Positions 61,944-64,000 of a DNA stretch of 64,000 nt are shown one piece after another (position 1 is the first letter of the stretch; each line of letters begins with the position of its first letter). The translations under genes and the position numbers were made by a program. The stretch lies in contig NZ_JBHZGI010000001.1 in the NCBI RefSeq assembly GCF_051900535.1, positions 868,001 to 932,000 on the forward strand. The letters run 5' to 3'. The notes beneath the pieces were generated by a model. It was not told where the DNA came from, searched no databases, and saw only the letters and a list, made by a program, of their open reading frames with translations. This DNA is from Frateuria_A sp051900535. GTDB taxonomy: Bacteria > Pseudomonadota > Gammaproteobacteria > Xanthomonadales > Rhodanobacteraceae.

Positions 61944-62732
61944 ATGTCCGCCATCCTCGTCACCGACCGCGCCGCCGTCCGCCAGATCACCCTCAACCGC
62001 CCGGAGGTGCACAACGCTTTCGACGACGGCCTGATCGCCGAGCTGACGGCGGCGCTGGTGGACGCCGGCCGCGACGACGCAGTGCGCGCCGTGGTGCTGA
62101 CCGGAGCCGGCGCGAGCTTTTCCGCTGGCGCCGATCTCAACTGGATGCGAGGCATGGCCTCGGCGAGCGAGGACGACAATCGCGAGGACTCGCTGCGCCT
62201 GGCGGCACTGGTGCGCACGCTGCAGTTCCTGCCCAAGCCAACCATCGCGCGTGTCAATGGCGCGGCCTACGGCGGCGGCGTGGGACTGATTGCTGCCTGC
62301 GACATCGCCATCGGCGCGCAAGAGGCAAAGTTCGGCCTGACCGAAGTGAAGCTTGGCCTGGTCCCCGCGGTGATCTCTCCGTACGTGGTTGCCGCTATCG
62401 GCGTGCGCCAGGCGCGGCGGTTGTTCCTCACCGGCGAAATCTTTGACGCGGCCGAGGCCTGTAGCATCGGGTTGCTCCATCGCGTGGTGCCGGCCGATGG
62501 CCTGGACGAGGCGGTCGACTTCTCGCTGAAGCTGCTCGCCAAGGCCGGACCGCAGGCGCAGCGTGAAGCCAAGCGACTTGCGCTGGGCATGGCGGGAATC
62601 GACGAACGCGGCGCCGGGGCCATCGACGCGGAAAATGCCGGATTGATCGCGCGGCTGCGAGTGTCGGCCGAAGGGCAGGAAGGCCTCGGTGCGTTCCTGG
62701 ACAAGCGCGCGCCGGCGTGGGTCCGCGGCTGA
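61944..62732 (+). CDS. liuC: Methylglutaconyl-CoA hydratase (enoyl-CoA hydratase family)
   Basis: 262 aa crotonase-fold enzyme: oxyanion-hole SAGADLNWMR, NGAAYGGGVGLIAACDIAI and EVKLGLVPAVISPYV. GADLNWM and the VPAVISPYV loop are typical of LiuC-type 3-methylglutaconyl-CoA hydratases, which add water to give HMG-CoA in leucine breakdown. That fits with isovaleryl-CoA dehydrogenase and methylcrotonyl-CoA carboxylase in the window; the HMG-CoA lyase is not present. ATG 61944 has AGGGA ahead. Divergent from feoA. Confidence 0.85.
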   Translation: MSAILVTDRAAVRQITLNRPEVHNAFDDGLIAELTAALVDAGRDDAVRAVVLTGAGASFSAGADLNWMRGMASASEDDNREDSLRLAALVRTLQFLPKPTIARVNGAAYGGGVGLIAACDIAIGAQEAKFGLTEVKLGLVPAVISPYVVAAIGVRQARRLFLTGEIFDAAEACSIGLLHRVVPADGLDEAVDFSLKLLAKAGPQAQREAKRLALGMAGIDERGAGAIDAENAGLIARLRVSAEGQEGLGAFLDKRAPAWVRG

Positions 62733-62829
62733 TTTCATCCCCTTCCCAAGCCCCCTCGCAGGGAAGCCAAAGCGGCGGATGTTGAGCCTCCCTGGGGGAA
62801 TGGGTTCCCTTCTGCCCAGACGCAAACCT

Positions 62830-63432
62830 CTACAGCCACCCCTTTTGCCGTGCCAGGCGGAACGCCTCGATCCGGTTGCCGGCGCCGAGCTTGCCGATCG
62901 CCTCGGACAGGTAGTTGCGCACCGTGCCGTGCGAAAGGTTGAGCCGCGTGGCGATGTCGCCGGCCGAAAGCCCTTCGCCCGCCAGCCGCAGCACTTGCCG
63001 CTCGCGATCATTGAGCGGGTCGGCCTCGGTCCACGCTTCCAGCGCCAGCTGCGGGTCGATCGCGCGACCGCCGCGGTGCACCGTGCGCAGCGCCTCGGCC
63101 AGGTTCTCGGCTGGCGCGTCCTTGAGCAGGTAGCCCGACACGCCCGCGTCCAGCGCGCGTCGCAGGAAGCCGGGGCGGGCGAAGGTGGTCACGATGATCA
63201 CCTTCATCGGCAATTCCTGCCGCTGGATGCGCTGGGCCAGTTCCAGGCCGGTCAGGCCCGGCATCTCGATGTCGGTGACCAGCACGTCGGGCTTCAGCCG
63301 CTGCAGGTCGCGCCAGGCCGCTTCGCCGTCGGCGGAGGAGCCGAGCACCTCGATGTCGCTTTCCAGGTTGAGCAGCGCCGAGAGTGCGCCACGCACCATC
63401 GCCTGGTCCTCGGCAAGCAGCACGCGGATCAT
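62830..63432 (-). CDS. NarL/DesR-type response regulator
   Basis: 200 aa. A receiver domain (DLLAED-like start RVLLAEDQAMVR, phosphoacceptor Asp54 in VLVTDIEMPG, Lys in LLKDAP) is followed by a LuxR/GerE helix-turn-helix (LNDRERQVLRLAGEGLSAGD, TRLNLSHGTVRNYL). It regulates target genes after phosphorylation by the overlapping kinase gene. The sequence resembles DesR, the regulator of membrane fluidity in Bacillus, though the target here is unknown. ATG 63432 overlaps the kinase stop by 4 bp (ATGA). Confidence 0.9.
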   Translation of the reverse strand: MIRVLLAEDQAMVRGALSALLNLESDIEVLGSSADGEAAWRDLQRLKPDVLVTDIEMPGLTGLELAQRIQRQELPMKVIIVTTFARPGFLRRALDAGVSGYLLKDAPAENLAEALRTVHRGGRAIDPQLALEAWTEADPLNDRERQVLRLAGEGLSAGDIATRLNLSHGTVRNYLSEAIGKLGAGNRIEAFRLARQKGWL

Positions 63433-64000
63433 GCGGCGTTCCCGGCAGCGGGGAGCACGGCGGTTGCCGCGGCGCCTCGTTGCGCGGGCGCACTCGCCTG
63501 CGCGGCGACCGGCACCCGGATCGCAAGCGTCGTGCCGCGCCGCGGCGGCGAGTCGATCGCCAGCGTGCCGCCCAGCGCGCGCACCCGTTCGCGCATCCCG
63601 CTCACGCCGTTGCCGTGGGCGGCCAAACCGCCGCGTCCGTTGTCGCAGATACGCATCTGGAGCATGTCGTCCTCGAAGGAAACGCCCACGCTGGCCTGGG
63701 TGGCGCGGGCATGGCGATGGATGTTGGTGACGGCCTCGCGCAGGACCAGAGCGACCGGCGCCTCGATGGCATCGGGCAGCGCGAGGCCGTCCGGCAAGCC
63801 GCCCTCGAAGGCCACGCCGGAGGCTTCCAGCATGAGCCGGGCGGAGGTGAGTTCGGCTGCCAAATCGCTGCGGCGCATGCCGGTCACCGCCGCGCGCACC
63901 TCGGCGAGCGCGTGGCGCGCGACGCGCTCGACCTCGGCCATCTCGCGCTGCGCGCGGGCCGGCTCGGCCAGCGCAAGGCGTCGGGCCAGTTCGGACTTCA
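63429..64000 (-). CDS. DesK-like sensor histidine kinase (C-terminal part, cut by window end)
   Basis: Only the last 190 codons are inside the window; the frame continues past 64000. The visible part has the end of the dimerisation helix (EVERVARHALAEVRAAVTGM) and an HATPase_c domain: EAVTNIHRHA (N box), CDNGRGG (G1) and GNGVSGMRERVRALGG (G2). This is the HisKA_3 (NarX/DesK) type. The phospho-accepting His and membrane sensor must lie to the right. The stop overlaps the regulator start, so kinase and regulator form a coupled two-component operon. Confidence 0.85.
   Translation of the reverse strand, partial: KSELARRLALAEPARAQREMAEVERVARHALAEVRAAVTGMRRSDLAAELTSARLMLEASGVAFEGGLPDGLALPDAIEAPVALVLREAVTNIHRHARATQASVGVSFEDDMLQMRICDNGRGGLAAHGNGVSGMRERVRALGGTLAIDSPPRRGTTLAIRVPVAAQASAPAQRGAAATAVLPAAGNAA

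Overview
The window is high-GC gammaproteobacterial chromosome. The gene content (Oar-like TonB receptor with glycanases and a tryptophan halogenase, single-chain IcmF mutase, MocR-type PdxR, feoAB with a Cys-rich third gene, RAYT/REP repeats) fits Lysobacterales (Xanthomonadales), most likely Rhodanobacteraceae. That placement is inferred from gene content, not from a search. No rRNA, tRNA or CRISPR array was seen.

0-14.5 kb is a carbohydrate-use region: an exported endonuclease/exonuclease/phosphatase-fold hydrolase, two tandem FG-GAP/VCBS proteins, a GH3 beta-glucosidase divergent from a GH43-like three-domain protein with a LacI-type operator between them, then a GH144/glucoamylase-family enzyme, a tryptophan halogenase and a TonB-dependent receptor in one leftward run. 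GH144 plus GH3 suggests beta-1,2-glucan use. 14.5-25.4 kb holds a DODA-type dioxygenase with a decayed second copy beside it, a large membrane patatin-like protein, a PhoD phosphatase, a catalase and a diguanylate cyclase.

25.4-33.3 kb holds a CPBP protease, an HD-GYP phosphodiesterase, an exported methyltransferase-fold protein, a fasciclin protein, a DUF2231/PQQ-type dehydrogenase pair, two decayed HigA antitoxin tails and a RAYT transposase flanked by REP sequences. 33.3-39.0 kb is a leftward island of visibly lower GC with defence character: DUF262 protein, MAE_28990-like HEPN protein, TIGR02391-like HEPN protein, an unrecognised possible restriction endonuclease, a ribbon-helix-helix regulator, a C5 cytosine methyltransferase and Vsr. 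It sits directly behind icmF and is the best candidate here for an undescribed system.

39.0-64 kb is mostly core metabolism. IcmF carries an in-frame 96-bp palindromic REP-type insertion. Leucine/branched-chain catabolism genes (leucine dehydrogenase, isovaleryl-CoA dehydrogenase, thiolase, methylcrotonyl-CoA carboxylase beta, methylglutaconyl-CoA hydratase) are interspersed with a PdxR regulator, a TetR/hydrolase operon, an M48 protease, a lipoprotein-type subtilisin autotransporter, the feo operon under a Fur box, and a DesK/DesR-like two-component pair cut by the window end.
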